Shown piece by piece: positions 31,067-42,740 of a DNA stretch of 64,000 nucleotides. Under the pieces are notes generated by a model, which was given only the letters and a program-made list of their open reading frames with translations, was not told the DNA's origin and made no database searches. The stretch is from Ryuthela nishihirai (Eukaryota; Arthropoda; Arachnida; Araneae; Heptathelidae), in NCBI GenBank assembly GCA_038380435.1, contig JAWZYU010000004.1, positions 20,496,001-20,560,000 of the forward strand, read 5' to 3'. A program made the position numbers and the translations under genes. Position 1 is the stretch's first letter; every line of letters begins with the position of its first letter.

Positions 31067-32160
31067 GGCAATAATGAGCTGACCTTTTATTAGCAGGGTA
31101 GGTCGAAAAATAAAACTTTTTTGTTTAAAGAAGCAATTTTTTGCTTTTAGAGATATATTCAGCATTTCTTTTCGTATTAGATACGGACTGAATGTTATGA
31201 TTCGCACTTTCTAAATCTGTCCAAAGTTTAAATTGCTCCCTCTAGCGATGGAAAAATTTGAAACTTTTAAACTACTATTGCAAGTGATGAATTTATGCAA
31301 GAAATTTGAAATTTTGGTGGGAGAATGTGAAGGTCATGAGGTTTGCATTTGCAATAATGAGTTGCCCTCTGTATCAGCGAATGGGGGAAAAGCAACATTT
31401 TCTGCCCTAAAAGATAATTCGGAAATTATTTTTGGTGGGATTTTCCTATTTTTAGTACTAATAAAATACTATATTCGAAGTTTTTAAATCCTTAGGTGGT
31501 TTTAATTTAAATCGTTAGAGGCACTAAATATAGAAAAGGCGAAACTTTGAACGAATTTTACAAGTGATTTATTTATGGTAGAAATTTTAAATTTTGGTTC
31601 TAGAGTGTCAAGAGATATTTCACTGACAGCCCCTTTTTTCACAGGGGTGGGAGAAATGTGACTTTTGAAATTTAAGGAATAAAAGACAAGTACTTTTTAT
31701 GTTGTATAAATTACTAATTAATATTTTTGTTCGCATTTTGCCACTCATACATTAGTTCGAACTAAAACTTTTAAAGAGTGCAAAATAGGCAACCGAAAAA
31801 CTTCATTCTCTTTGAAAACGAGATTCCTATATTCAGCAGAGAAGATATACGTTCTTCGAGTTATAGCCAATGATACTCTCCGAATCAAAAGCATTTATTT
31901 ACTAGGTTCATAGTTAAAATATCTGCCGTCAGATGGCGCCGGATTAGATATTTTTGGTATTTACGCAACTTTAAGAAAAATTCGCAGCAGTGATGAATTC
32001 CGTTCTGGGCAAGGTTCCATAGTCAGGAACTGTAAGACCACAAACGAGTTTGATCTCAATCATTATTTAAATATTCACTTTTGCTTATAATTTTCATATA
32101 AAAATAAGCAAGAAAGCAAAATAAAAAAATTAATTTTTTTATTACGATGTGCACTTTTTT
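31067..32160. other. AT-rich unique sequence
   Basis: Holds the second arm of the diverged duplication (31085-31290). Otherwise no feature. A GATGGCGCCG motif at 31933 resembles GCGCCATCT sites at 12433 and 41773, but there is no evidence of function. Confidence 0.4.
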
Positions 32161-32162
32161 AT

Positions 32163-32425
32163 TAAAAAAATACACCTCAAGCAGCTGCTTGCCACAGAGG
32201 TCTACAGGAGCCTGTCAGTTTATATGCCGTAGTAGAAGGTCTGTGAGGATGGCAGGACCTCAGCAGAAAAACGACACATGCATCCATGCCTTACCCGCGG
32301 CTCGAACCCAGGTCCCTTAGATCAGTAGCGAACGCAGGTCCCTTAGATCAGTAGCCCCGCGGTTCGAACCCAGGTCCCTTAGATCAGTAGTCAAGCGCGT
32401 GAACCACTCGGCCACAGGTTTAGAT
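32163..32425 (-). mobile_element. SINE-L with triplicated head segment
   Basis: The body is normal (CCTCAAGCAGCTGCTTGCC...). The head block CGCGG(C/T)TCGAACCCAGGTC...TTAGATCAGTAG occurs as two full copies and one partial copy in tandem (about 32296-32390) before the A-box end CCACTCGGCCA. Confidence 0.8.
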
Positions 32426-32635
32426 TTCAAAATTAATAGGCATTATTGACCTCTTTGTCATTTTTTTTTCACGGATCCTTTTCTCCCTTATTAAATATCC
32501 CTTATTGTTTACACAATGCTGCTACTCCATAATTTTGTTCGCAAGAATCGTTTCAAAGTATTTTTTTTTGGTTCCAAATAGCACTATGATTTTAATTTTG
32601 CGTTCGAAAAATTACAATTCTTTTAAAATCGGTAA

Positions 32636-32775
32636 TAGCACTCTTGGCTACTGATCTAAGTGATCTGGGTTCGAATCTCGCATCCACATATACCTTCTAC
32701 TAAGGCTGATAGGTTCCTGCCAGAACTCTGTGACAAGCAGCTACTTGAGGGGATATTCATTTTATTTATTTAATA
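32636..32775 (+). mobile_element. Decayed SINE-L
   Basis: CTTGGCTACTGATCTAAG, a B box GGGTTCGAATC, and CAAGCAGCTACTTGAGGGG followed by TTTATTTATTT. The 5' edge is unclear. Confidence 0.65.
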
Positions 32776-33030
32776 GCTTTTGTAATTTGCTTTATGAAAC
32801 GCAGAGAGAGATAAAATATTCTTTATAACAAATATAATAAAAATGGAGATAATAAAATGCTTTATAATAAAAAGCTCAAATAGTAGAGCAACTGAATCGT
32901 ATCCAGGAGATCCCGAGCTCGTGTCTGGGAGGCGGATGGGTGTTTCTTTTCCATTCTTGCTATAATTACTACAGGTAAAGTATGTTATTAATTACCCGTA
33001 TGAAAGCAGTGAATTATAGCATTTTCATAG
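32776..33030. other. Unique sequence
   Basis: AT-rich; no feature recognised. Confidence 0.35.
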
Positions 33031-33032
33031 GT

Positions 33033-33134
33033 ACAGTCGCTCAAAAAACTATCCGAACACTATGGTTGATTAGAGAATTCAGAAAAAATATCTGGCAACG
33101 ATTTTTTTAGAAATTAGGTGATCTGGCAACCTTC
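33033..33134. mobile_element. MITE-1, left half only
   Basis: TA then CAGTCGCTCAAAAAACTATC through GATCTGGCAACCTTCC. The right half is missing, and Rep-G sequence follows directly. Confidence 0.8.
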
Positions 33135-33295
33135 CACAGTTCACATATTTTCAAGACATTTCTTAAAGACTTCTAAAACAGAGGGGAATTGGAAATCCAG
33201 TCTCTTGGCCCTCTTTTACCTTTTCTGGCTTGTTTGCGTTTCCTGCCTCTCCCCTTCCCCCCCTGTTCTACATCCGGGCCTGTACGCTTGTATGT
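33135..33295 (+). repeat. Rep-G copy
   Basis: TTCTTAAAGACTTCTAAAAC, AATCCAGTCTCTTGGCCC and a C-rich block ending ACATCCGGGCCTGTACG. Confidence 0.55.
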
Positions 33296-33510
33296 ATTAC
33301 TCATTTCGCACAAATTTGGTGTTTCAGTGCTGAGAAATTTTAAAAAGCAGTGGTCTACATAAACGTAACTATCGAAATGAGATGAAAACGTTAAAAAAAT
33401 GAATTTAAGCAATAATATTAGCATTTTCTCAGTAGTCGTTATTCTGCATGGTTTGATTGCCAAAGAGATGATTAAACCCCTTCTCCTAGATTCATCTCTC
33501 ATTCCAAATC

Positions 33511-33801
33511 CAAAATTCCCCGCCCTGCCCACGGTCAGTAGGGGACACCGATGGGCTTGGAAAGGCCTCAGTCCGTCGGATGGGACGTTAAGCCGTGGCC
33601 CCGTGTGCGGGAGAGCCATACCCTGTGCACGTTAAAGAACAGGCTGGATGGCCTTGACGGGAGGCTGCCATCTGTCTCCCAACAGCTCTTCCAGTGGGTC
33701 CCCTCCCGCAACCTTCTCTGAGCCTTCGGGGTCCATGTGACCTGGCCATTTAGCCCATGGTGTGCAAAAAAGTGCCACTCAGAGGTAAAACAACCCAACA
33801 A
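33511..33801 (+). mobile_element. SINE-A, 5'-truncated
   Basis: Begins at CAAAATTCCCCGCCC with no tRNA-like head. Exact 13-bp duplication CTCATTCCAAATC at 33498-33510 and 33802-33814. Confidence 0.9.
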
Positions 33802-34029
33802 CTCATTCCAAATCAAATGGGAAGAAAGAGCATTTATTCTGAAAACATTTAGAGAAAGATTTGCTAATGAACTACTGATACACATGAAATGCAATATGAA
33901 TAATATATGGTTATTATATTCTGTTAGTTTCACATAAAATCCCTTTCGTAGGGCTTTTCAGAGTTTGTAATTTGAACCCTTTGTAAACAAGACTGGAGGA
34001 AACTTAATGTATTTTAATCTAGATGCTTG

Positions 34030-34565
34030 TGTATTAGCTTGAGCATTAAGTGGTTTGGCTTATTAAGTAATAATAGGTTAGGCGAAGGAGTCGGCAACAG
34101 CCTTTAAGCTGCATTTGTGGAACTTAAAGGCATTATGTGTAGGGAAAGACTGGTTTCGCCACGTTGCCCTCATGCCTAACTACAGATTCGCGAACAAGAT
34201 TATTAATAATATGCCTAAAAAAATACCCCCTCAAGCAGCTGCTTGCCACAGATGTCTGACAGGAGCCTGTCAGTTTATATGCCAAAGTAGAACGTCTGTG
34301 AGGATGGCAGGACCTCAGCAGATAAACGACACATACATCCATGCCTTACCCTGGGCTCGAACCTAGGTCCCTTAGATCAGTAGCCAAGCGCGCAAATATG
34401 CTTAAAGACATCAGAAAAAGGGAGAGACCTAGGATGCGACAGATAGACAATGACAAACAGGACTTTGTTAGAATTGGCTTGAAATGGTCAGTGTAGATGT
34501 GGTGATGTGGTTGGAGGAATAAATTACACTTTCTAGTTGGCTTCTATAGCCCATGACTGCTAGAG
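34030..34565 (+). pseudogene. RTE-1 3'-end fragment carrying a SINE-L
   Basis: TTAAGTGGTTTGGC, AGGTTAGGCGAAGG, GGTTTCGCCACGTTGCCC, GGGAGAGACCTAGGATGCG and the terminal TATAGCCCATGACTGC align with the 3' end of the full RTE. Two pieces, 34030-34219 and 34395-34565, are separated by a SINE-L. The codon corresponding to the TAA stop of the long copy is CGA here. Confidence 0.8.
34220..34394 (-). mobile_element. SINE-L nested in the RTE fragment
   Basis: From AAAATACCCCCTCAAGCAGC to CCAAGCGCGC; the last ~20 bases of head are missing. Duplication AATATGC(C/T)TAAA at 34208-34219 and 34395-34406. Confidence 0.85.
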
Positions 34566-35990
34566 GATTCTGCATTTGTAAGGTTTGGGAGGTTTTGTTG
34601 GGGTTTGTGATTTAACACGAATGCCGAAAAATTTCCTTTTCTCAGTTCACGGACCCTAAAGCGTGTTTCAAATAAAAAATCTTGAGGATGACTCATTTTC
34701 ACTATCACAATTTTTTCCATTTCGTGTAACAAAATGAAAACTAAACATACTATAATTTTTAAGGACTATAGCGTCATAGAATTAAGGCATTTATAACAAC
34801 ATATGGACTTGTTTAATGAACACAAAAAACGACACACATGTTATTAATATAAATCCCGCATTTTTTCTTAAATGATAGAAATAGTAAAAGTGAACATACA
34901 TTTTCTTCCCATGACGTATTTCCGCAAGGGTCTGAATATGTCTAACCCGCATGTCCAGACCATGCTCGAGAGAGTGAACAAGAGCAGAGAATGACCAAAG
35001 GTCGCTTTTGATGTTTCAGTCATAGCGATTTCAAGACGACGTGAAGCAGCAGTTGAGGATCGACAAAGGTGAGCGTTTGAGAGAGCGAAGATTCAGTTGG
35101 CTTTAAATCAATGGGTTGCAAAGTGGTTTTATTAAAGATTGAAAGAGCGAACTAAAGGTATATCTAAGCGGGAGCATAAAGCAGGAGGATGATGCAGCTA
35201 TGGGATGCAGGAGGGAATCTACAGGCTCGAGCAAGAGCAGCCACTCTTTCTCGTCATCAGCGCTATATTTACCTGCTCACGTGGTGCTGTTGGAGCGTTG
35301 CCCCGGTAACCGTCAGCTGATGTCTCGGACTTTCGGCTCCGAGTAACTCAGTCTGTCTGCCTTCCGTTCACTCTCTCTCGATATGGAGTTGATGTCTGGT
35401 ATTTCAGGATTTTATTTCCCCTTTTACGAAGCTAATCTTTCTTAATTTTTGTTCTTTACAATGCCGAAAAGAACAATTCACAACGAACTGCGACTTAGAA
35501 TGTTCCAAACTGGGGAAGAATTATTTTGCTTCTCATTAAGGAAAATGAAATATTTGGCATAATTAGTAGATTACCCCAAACTGCGCTTTGAGAAATATAT
35601 AACAGAATATAAACCTTTCTTTTTTTAGGTTTAAGAAATGTATACCGTGTTTTCCACTGAAGATTTAATGATTTGCATTTCTTTCTATGCTACTTTGCTA
35701 AACTGCATGAGGAAATTGTGCACAAAATTGTTCATAGAGCTTCTCATGGAGGAGAAGAAAATGGAAAAATAAAAAAATATAATTATATAAATCGTAAAAA
35801 AAATTGAACTTTAAAATTATGAAATCAATGTGTCCGACTTTGAATTCAATGTTTGATATCGAAAAAGTATATGAAATTAAAATATGCTTCAAAAATTGTT
35901 TTTATTAATGTGCCCCATATTTTTTAAAGTCATCCCGATGCTCTTAAAATTAAAACTAGACATAAACATTGATATATTATATGCCTAATA
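34566..35990. other. Unique sequence with a GC-richer island
   Basis: 34960-35400 is less AT-rich than its surroundings and contains CTCTCTCTCGATATGGAG. A 33-codon ORF (35461) starts with MPKRTIHNE. I cannot support a gene. The remainder is AT-rich and featureless. Confidence 0.35.
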
Positions 35991-35995
35991 TGCAT

Positions 35996-36957
35996 CGCCC
36001 TACCAAAATAGTAGAGAATTTTCATTTTATGTGGGGGCGGGGGTGGCTCAGTCGGTAGCGCGCCAGGCTCGTAATCTGTAGTTCCCAGGTTCGAGTCCCA
36101 GCTGGGTCAGCGTTGAGATTTATCTCCGCAAAAATTCCCCGCCCTGCCCACGGTCAGTAGGGGACACCGATGGGCTTGGAAAGGCCGCCGTCCGTCGGAT
36201 GGGACGTTAAGCCGTGGCCCCGTGTGCGGGACAGCCATACCCTGTGCACGTTAAAGAACACGCTGGATGGCCTTGACGGGAGGCTACCATCTGTCTCCCA
36301 ACAGCTGTTCCAATGGGTCCCCTCCCCCAACCTTCTCTGAGCCTTCGGGGTCCGTGTGACCTGGTCATTTAGCCCATGGTGTGCAAAAAAGTGCCGCTCA
36401 GAGGTAAAACAACCCAACCCAAATTCATTTTATGTCAATGGGAATCTAACTCCGAAGCTCTATAACTTCTAAAATAAGCATTCAATGGGAAAATACTACA
36501 GATAAAATAAAAATCGTAATCAAATATATTTTGATTACGATTTTTATTTTGATTACGAAAAATATATTTCAAATATATTTTTCAACAATATTCGTTCAGA
36601 ATTTAAAGAATATTGAAAGCTAGAATATACAACAATATATTTTCGTGTTGTAACAAATCATTCATAATCGTTTCAATATTGAAATAATCATTACGCAAAT
36701 TACTAAATTAATTTAAATATCTCTGCGGTAAATTTTTATGACTCATTATTGCTGTGAAATATTCTAGCTCCCTTAACTCTTTAAATACTAAGCGAATATT
36801 GTAAAAAATCGAGATTTAATTTGATTTAATTATGATCTTTAAAATATCGTCCGTCTCATTTTTTCATTGAATTCATATTTTAGAAGCTATATAGCTCCGA
36901 AATTAAAATCCCTTTGACATATCATAAGAAATTCTCTAATATTTTTGGTAAGGCAGT
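35996..36957. mobile_element. TIR-F element copy 1, with SINE-A inside
   Basis: The left end CGCCCTACCAAAATAGTAG is inverse to the right end ATATTTTTGGTAAGGCAGTG. Arms continue for about 95 bp (GTCAATGGGAATCTAA...CTTCTAAAATA). Further palindromes sit near the centre (36510-36547). Without the SINE it is about 575 bp, like the copy at 53441-54020. No ORF. Confidence 0.7.
36033..36423 (+). mobile_element. SINE-A, full length, in TIR-F
   Basis: Exact duplication TTCATTTTATGT at 36021-36032 and 36424-36435. One of the best-preserved copies. Confidence 0.92.
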
Positions 36958-36999
36958 GTTTATCTTAATAATATATTTAATAATATATTGGTAATCGTC

Positions 37000-37312
37000 A
37001 GCAGCTGGGCCAAAGTTGAGATTTATCTCCGCAAAACTCCCCGCCTTGCCCTCGGTGAATAGGGAATCCCCATTGGGATTGGAAAGACCGCCTTCTTTCG
37101 GATGGAACGTTAAGCCGTGGCAGCGGGCGCGGGAGAGCCATACCCTGTGCACGTTTAAGAACACGCTGTATGGCGTTGACGGGTAGCTACCATCTGTCTC
37201 GTAACAGCTGTCCAGTGGGTCCCCAACCTTCTCTGAGCCCTCGGGGTCCTTGTGACCTGGCCATTTAATCCGTTGTGGGCAAAAACGTGTTCCTCAGAGG
37301 TAAAACAAAAAA
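37000..37312 (+). mobile_element. Decayed SINE-A, headless
   Basis: AGCTGGGCCAAAGTTGAGAT through CTCAGAGGTAAAACAAA, with many substitutions relative to the young copies. Confidence 0.8.
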
Positions 37313-37350
37313 CAATCTCGCCGAAAAGGAGGTTCACTTCTGAACAGCAT

Positions 37351-37629
37351 TGTTTTTAATGCGCACAGTGGTCTAAACTGCCATGAGCTTACACCAGTGA
37401 AAGCACTAGATGTGGTAGCACTTTTTTAATGCGCACAGTGGTCTAAACTGCCATGAGCTTACACCAGTGAAAGCACTAGATGTGGTAGCACTTTTTTAAT
37501 GCGCACAGTGGTCTAAACTGCCATGTGCTTACACCAATGAAAGCGCTAGATGTGGTAACACTTTTTTAATGCGCACAGTGGTCTAAACTGCCATGTGCTT
37601 ACACCAATGAAAGCACTAGATGTGATAGT
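37351..37629. repeat. 70-bp tandem repeat, SINE-like unit
   Basis: Four copies (GCGCACAGTG at 37361, 37431, 37501, 37571). The unit GCACTTTTTTAATGCGCACA, then GTGGTCTAAACTGCC, aligns with the SINE-A 3' domain GCACTTTTTTGCACACCATG, then GGCTAAATGGCC. Copies 3-4 share GTGCTTACACCAATG, copies 1-2 GAGCTTACACCAGTG, so the array grew by pairs. Confidence 0.85.
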
Positions 37630-37989
37630 AGAATGTGCACAACGTCCCATCGACTCCAAAACTATCACCGTCCATTTTCTCACCGAGTGCAGAGTGAAGG
37701 GGGGGCAGGAGGGAAAATCTCAACTCGTGCGCTAATGGGGATTCTAATCGGGAAATACCAAAATATGAGCTTAACTTTTTACTTTGTGATTGGAAAATGG
37801 AAATAACTCTCATTATTGTAGAATTCTGGGAATATATTTGAAACTAATAGCAGGTGAACTTGAATTCTTTCCCAGAAGAATCTTTTTTCTTTTAAAGTAA
37901 TCCTTAAAACAGTTTGGTTTTAGTGAAGAAAATGAAACGAGGAAGATGCATCAAAGATTACGGTTTCCAATACATTAAGCAGGTACTGT
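37630..37989. other. Unique sequence
   Basis: A G run at 37699-37705; AT-rich remainder; nothing recognised. Confidence 0.4.
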
Positions 37990-38325
37990 GGAATTGAGTT
38001 TTTACTTCTGAGCGGCCTTTTTTTTTAACACAATGGGCTAAATTGCCTAAATTGGGCGGAGAGCTCAGAGAACATTGGGGGAAGGGGACCCAATGGACAA
38101 CTCTTGGGAGACAGATAGTAGTCTCCCGTCAAGGCCATCCAGCGTGTTCTTTAATGTGCACAGGGTATGGCTCTTCCACACAAGGGACCACGGATTAAGG
38201 TCCAATCTGAGAGACGGCGGCCTTTCCTAGCGCATCGGCGTCCCCTGCTGACCGAGGGCAGAGCAAGGAGTTTTGCGGTGATAAATCTCAACACTGGCCA
38301 AGACAGGGTTCGAACCTGGAAAATG
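37990..38325 (-). mobile_element. Decayed SINE-A
   Basis: TTTTTACTTCTGAGCGGCC through CAGGGTTCGAACCTGG, with many changes and no A-box end. Confidence 0.75.
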
Positions 38326-38519
38326 CCCGCTCCGAGAGATGTCAAAACGATCCGAATATATTTCCTAAAAAGCTTAAATATAATTACCGAAAAATATTTG
38401 TTAGTATTTGGAATACAATGCGTAAAGTTTGGCTGCTTTATAGATATAACCTGGTATCGTAAGGAAACAAGCAATTGAATTTGAATGTATTCTGACGTCA
38501 TGTGTAACAATTCAAACAC

Positions 38520-38911
38520 TGGGGGGCGCGGGTGGCTCAGTCGGTAGCGCGCCAGGCTCGTAATCTGTAGTTCCCAGGTTAGAGTCCCAACTGGGTCAGC
38601 GTTGAGATTTATCTCCGCAAAATTTCCCCGCCCTGCCCACGGTCAGTAGGGGACACCGATGAGCTTGAAAAGGCCGCCGTCCGTCGGATGGGACGTTAAG
38701 CCGTGGTCCCGTGTGCGGGAGAGCCATACCCTCTGCACGTTAAAGAACACGCTGGATGGCCTTGACGGGAGACTACCATCTGTCTCCCAACAGCTGTTCC
38801 AGTGGGTCCCCTCCCCCAACCTTTTCTAAGCCTTCGGGGTCCATGTGACCTGGCCATTTAGCCCATGGTGTGCAAAAAAAAGTGCCGCTCAGAGGTAAAA
38901 CAATCCAATCC
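38520..38911 (+). mobile_element. SINE-A, full length
   Basis: Exact duplication AATTCAAACAC at 38509-38519 and 38912-38922. The tail is AATCCAATCC instead of the usual AACCCAACCC. B box GGTTAGAGTCC has one change. Confidence 0.92.
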
Positions 38912-38922
38912 AATTCAAACAC

Positions 38923-39386
38923 CGAATTCAAAACAAAGCAGAATTCATTTGCTGCAACCAAGATTTTCTTTCCCGTATGCAATAGTCCAACATCATCTCT
39001 CTTGCGATCATCGAGCAGAATTCGGCGGAACGAGAGGCAGACAGAAGATGTGACTCAGAGACTCGGGTTAGTTATTTAAAGCGTGGTTTAAGTGCATGGC
39101 TCGCGATGAGTTTGTTACCTTAAAGCGTCTTATCGCCACGCGGTACCGCACCGCAATGATTCGCGGAATTCATTCGAAGCACTTGCGCTGAGTCCGGAAC
39201 ATTCTCAATCGGAGAAGTGCTTTTCCACGAATGAGCTTAGTCTCGGGTCGTAAACAATGTTTGCAAGGTGAAGAAGAATTTCAATTTACCTTTGATAAGG
39301 AAGCAAAAGTGAGCTTGAAATGCACCGTCTTTATCATGCAAGATATGTAGATTACAATTTCAGATCATTCATCAAAAGCATTTTTT
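38923..39386. other. Unique sequence, moderate GC
   Basis: 39000-39250 is GC-richer than average. No coding frame or repeat recognised. Confidence 0.35.
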
Positions 39387-39397
39387 CCTAAAACTGG

Positions 39398-39785
39398 AGG
39401 GGCGGGGGTGGGGGTTGCTCAGTCGATAGCGCGCTAGGCTCGTAATCTGTAGTTCCCAGGTTCGAGTCCCAGCTGGGTCAGCGTTGAAACTTATCTGCGC
39501 AATATTCCCCGCCCTGCCACGGTGAGTAAGGGACACCGATGGCTTGGAAAGGCCGCCGTCCGTCGGATGGGAGTTAAGCCGTGGCCCCGTGTGCGGGAGA
39601 GCCATACCCTGTGCACGTTAAAGAACACGCTGGATGGCCTTGACGGGAGGCTACCATCTGTCTCCCAACAGCTGTTCCAGTGGGTCCCCTCCCCCAACCT
39701 TCTTTCAGCCTTCGGGGGTTCTTGTGACCTGGCCATTTAGCCCATGGTGTGCAAAAAAGTGCCGCTCAGAGGTAAAACAACCCAA
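39398..39785 (+). mobile_element. SINE-A, full length
   Basis: Exact duplication CCTAAAACTGG at 39387-39397 and 39786-39796. Several single-base deletions in the middle (for example TGGGAGTTAAGCC). Confidence 0.92.
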
Positions 39786-39796
39786 CCTAAAACTGG

Positions 39797-40229
39797 GATG
39801 CATTAAGTCATTCCATGGCAGGCGCGAAGTTGTAAAACGTTTTGTTCATATTTTTAATTTTTAATTATGAATTGAAATTTTTGTTAGCAAAGGAGTCGGT
39901 AAATGATAAAGGAGAGGAAAGGAAGACGTGAGAGTTTCTCAAAACTCAAAAGGGTGACTTGATGTCGAAAATTATGGAAATTCTGATATAAAGTGAAATG
40001 TAAGCATATCTCACAATTTAAATTCTAGATATAATTGCTATTTTGCAAAGGTTGGTTTCACATCTGAATGTAAGGGATTTCAAGCCTTTCTGCATGCGTG
40101 TATATATTAAGTCAAAGGCTCTGAAAATTTTTGACACTGCCATTCCCTAGAATGTAATAAATTTAAACATTATCCTAGAATCTAGATAAAATTATGCGAC
40201 TCTTTCCCTCTTTCCTGATTCCATTTGCA
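39797..40229. other. AT-rich unique sequence
   Basis: Nothing recognised. Confidence 0.4.
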
Positions 40230-41205
40230 TTACTTAAAGTAGTCATCCCCAGAATGAATAAGAGCTACTTAAAATGCACTTCTCCCCAGACACATCTGAA
40301 CTACTTGAACTGCAGTCTTCTTCAACTGCAGCCATTCCCAGACATCATCGGAGCTACTCAAAATGCAGCCATCTCCAGACTGCACGTGAGCTAGTTAAAA
40401 TGCAATCCTCAGCAGACTGCATCTGAGCTTCTGAAACCGTAGTCATCCCCAGACTCCATCTGAGCTACTTAAAATGTAGACAACCCTAGACTGCATTTGA
40501 GCAATTTTAATTAGACTCCTTAACAGACTGCATTTGAGCAATTTAAACTGCAATCCTTAGCAGACTGCATCTGAGCTATGTAAAATTCAGTCCTCCGCAA
40601 ATTACATTGCAGTTACTTAAATTAGTAACATTCTCAGACTGCATCTGAGCAACTTAAAAGATAATGCTCTACAGATTCCATCTGAGTGACTTAAACTGCA
40701 GTCGCTCCCCAATTACATATGAGCTATTTAAAATGTAATTCTTCCTGAACTGCATCTGAGTTACATAAAATGTACTCCTCCACAGACTGCATCTGAACTG
40801 CTCAAAATGCAGTCATTTTTGACCACATCTGAGCTACTTAAAATGCAGTCATTCCTAGACTGCATTTGAGCTACTTAAACTGAAGTCCTCAGCAGACTCT
40901 ATCGGAGATAATTAAGGTACAGTTATCCCAGACTCAATCTGAGCTACTTAAACTTCAGTAATCTCCATACTGCACCTGGATAACTTAAAGTACCATCGTC
41001 TGCAGGTTGCATCAAAGCTATTTAGTCTGCAATCCTCCTTAAACTGCATCTGAGCTATCTAAAATGTAATCATTCCCAGACTGACATCTGAGCTACTTAA
41101 AGAACAGTCATCCCAGACTCCATTCGAGCTGCATCAAGTCAGACATCCTCAGACCCTATCTGAGTTTTAAATTACTAACATCTCCAGAATGCAACTGAAC
41201 TACTT
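40230..41205. repeat. Degenerate ~39-bp minisatellite
   Basis: About 25 diverged repeats of CAGACTGCATCTGAGCTACT followed by TAAAATGCAGTCATCCC. Units vary between 36 and 41 bp. Divergence among units indicates great age compared with the 69-bp array. It ends directly at the MITE-1 at 41212. Confidence 0.85.
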
Positions 41206-41211
41206 AAAGTA

Positions 41212-41469
41212 CAGTCGCTCAAAAAAGTATCCGAACACTATGGTTAATTACAGAATTCAAAAAAAATACCTGGCAACGATTTTTTTAGAAATTAGTGATC
41301 TGGCAACCTTCGTGTCACGTGACACAAAGGTTGCCAGATCACTAATTCTAAATTTATTTTTTAGAAGCTTTATTTAGAAATAGCAACTAATTTCTAAAAA
41401 ATCGTTGCCAGATATTTTTTCTGAATTCTGTAATTAACCATAGTGTTCGGATACTTTTTTGAGCGACTG
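41212..41469. mobile_element. MITE-1 with internal duplication
   Basis: TA-flanked (41210-41211, 41470-41471), ends CAGTCGCTC/GAGCGACTG, centre GTGTCACGTGACAC. An extra ~45 bp (around 41345-41390) including a second CTAATTTCTAAA block interrupts the right arm. Confidence 0.88.
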
Positions 41470-41471
41470 TA

Positions 41472-42567
41472 GTATCTCTCCATAACATTTCGAGTTCAAA
41501 TGAAATTCGTTGCAGAAACAATAAATTACAATTGTGGACATCATAAAAGATCTGAAGGTTCCCAATGTCTTTGCGGCAAAGACAAGATTAGTTAAAATCA
41601 ACTTTAATCGTATTCTGAAGAGCTATTTGGGAAAGCTCTTCAATACCGCTCATCCACTCTCCTCAGTAAACCCAACCTGTATATAGTATGTGCTTACAAC
41701 TCAAAAGCTGACTTTGCTTACAATGTGATATGAGTCTTTATGTTGTCCCGTCAGCAGAGAATAGCCCAAATGGCGCCATCTATCGGACTAAACAGTAACT
41801 TTCGTCACTCCATAAAAGCTGAAAACGTCTTCGGTTCTGTGTCAAATTTTGCTAAATTTTGGATTGTAGAGCCCTCCCCTATCGATTATTAGATATTTTC
41901 TAGTCATAGCAATTGTCGACGGTGCACGTTTTCATGGTGGGAGCCGAAGATATTTTGCACTTATGTCCAAAAGTCTTAAAACTCCAGGATATATTAAATG
42001 GAAATCTAATTCTTCGAACCTATTTTATATACCACAAATATTTTTTGTGAAAACTGGCGACTGTGGATAAAATTTAAAATTCTCAGTAAAATAAATTTTG
42101 TTTTCCCAAAAAATACTGATTCATATTTAAAGACTTGTGGAAGTTTCGGTATTTAACCACAGTAATTTCATTCTTAAGAATTTGCCTCAGAAATAAAATT
42201 TAAATAATTATTTCGAAACCATTTAATAAGTGTATATTTCATATTTCTTTCAATATTTTTCACCCATTGTGCATATTTAATAGGATTGGCATTGCTTCTG
42301 CCTAGGCAAGCAATCAGGAGATGTCTTTGCGACTCCCCACCCCTACACCCCGACAACTATTCTAAGATTGGAATAAAACTAGAAAGTAAATTTAAGAAAT
42401 GTACTTTTTGCTCCATATTAAACATACTCATCAATCTATTATCATTTTTTTCTCCCATCATCATTTTCTTTAAATTCAAAGGTGAAATTTTCCAAAAATC
42501 ACATTCCTTTATTTGTGTGGTGGTCCACATAGATTTCTTTTATGAGTTGAATATAGTACACAAGCAA
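41472..42567. other. Unique sequence
   Basis: AT-rich. AAATGGCGCCATCTATCGG at 41769 is an isolated GC-rich motif. No gene or repeat assigned. Confidence 0.4.
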
Positions 42568-42740
42568 ATAAAATAAATAAATAAATACCCCCTCAAGCAG
42601 CTGCTTGCCACAGAGGTCTGACAGGAGCCTGTCAGTTTATATGCCAGAGTAGAAGGTCTGAAAGGATGGCAGGCCCTCAGCAGAAAAACGGCACAAACAG
42701 CCATGCCTTACCCGGGGCTCGAACCCAGGTCCCTTAGATA
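42568..42740 (-). mobile_element. SINE-L, head-truncated
   Basis: AAATAAATAAATAAATACCC tail, full body, B box GGGGCTCGAACCCAGG, then ends at CCCTTAGAT. No A box and no clear duplication. Confidence 0.82.

Noticed and set aside
31933..41790. Scattered GCGCCATCT motifs as regulatory sites
   Set aside because: Only three or four occurrences with no shared context; could be chance or remnants of a repeat.
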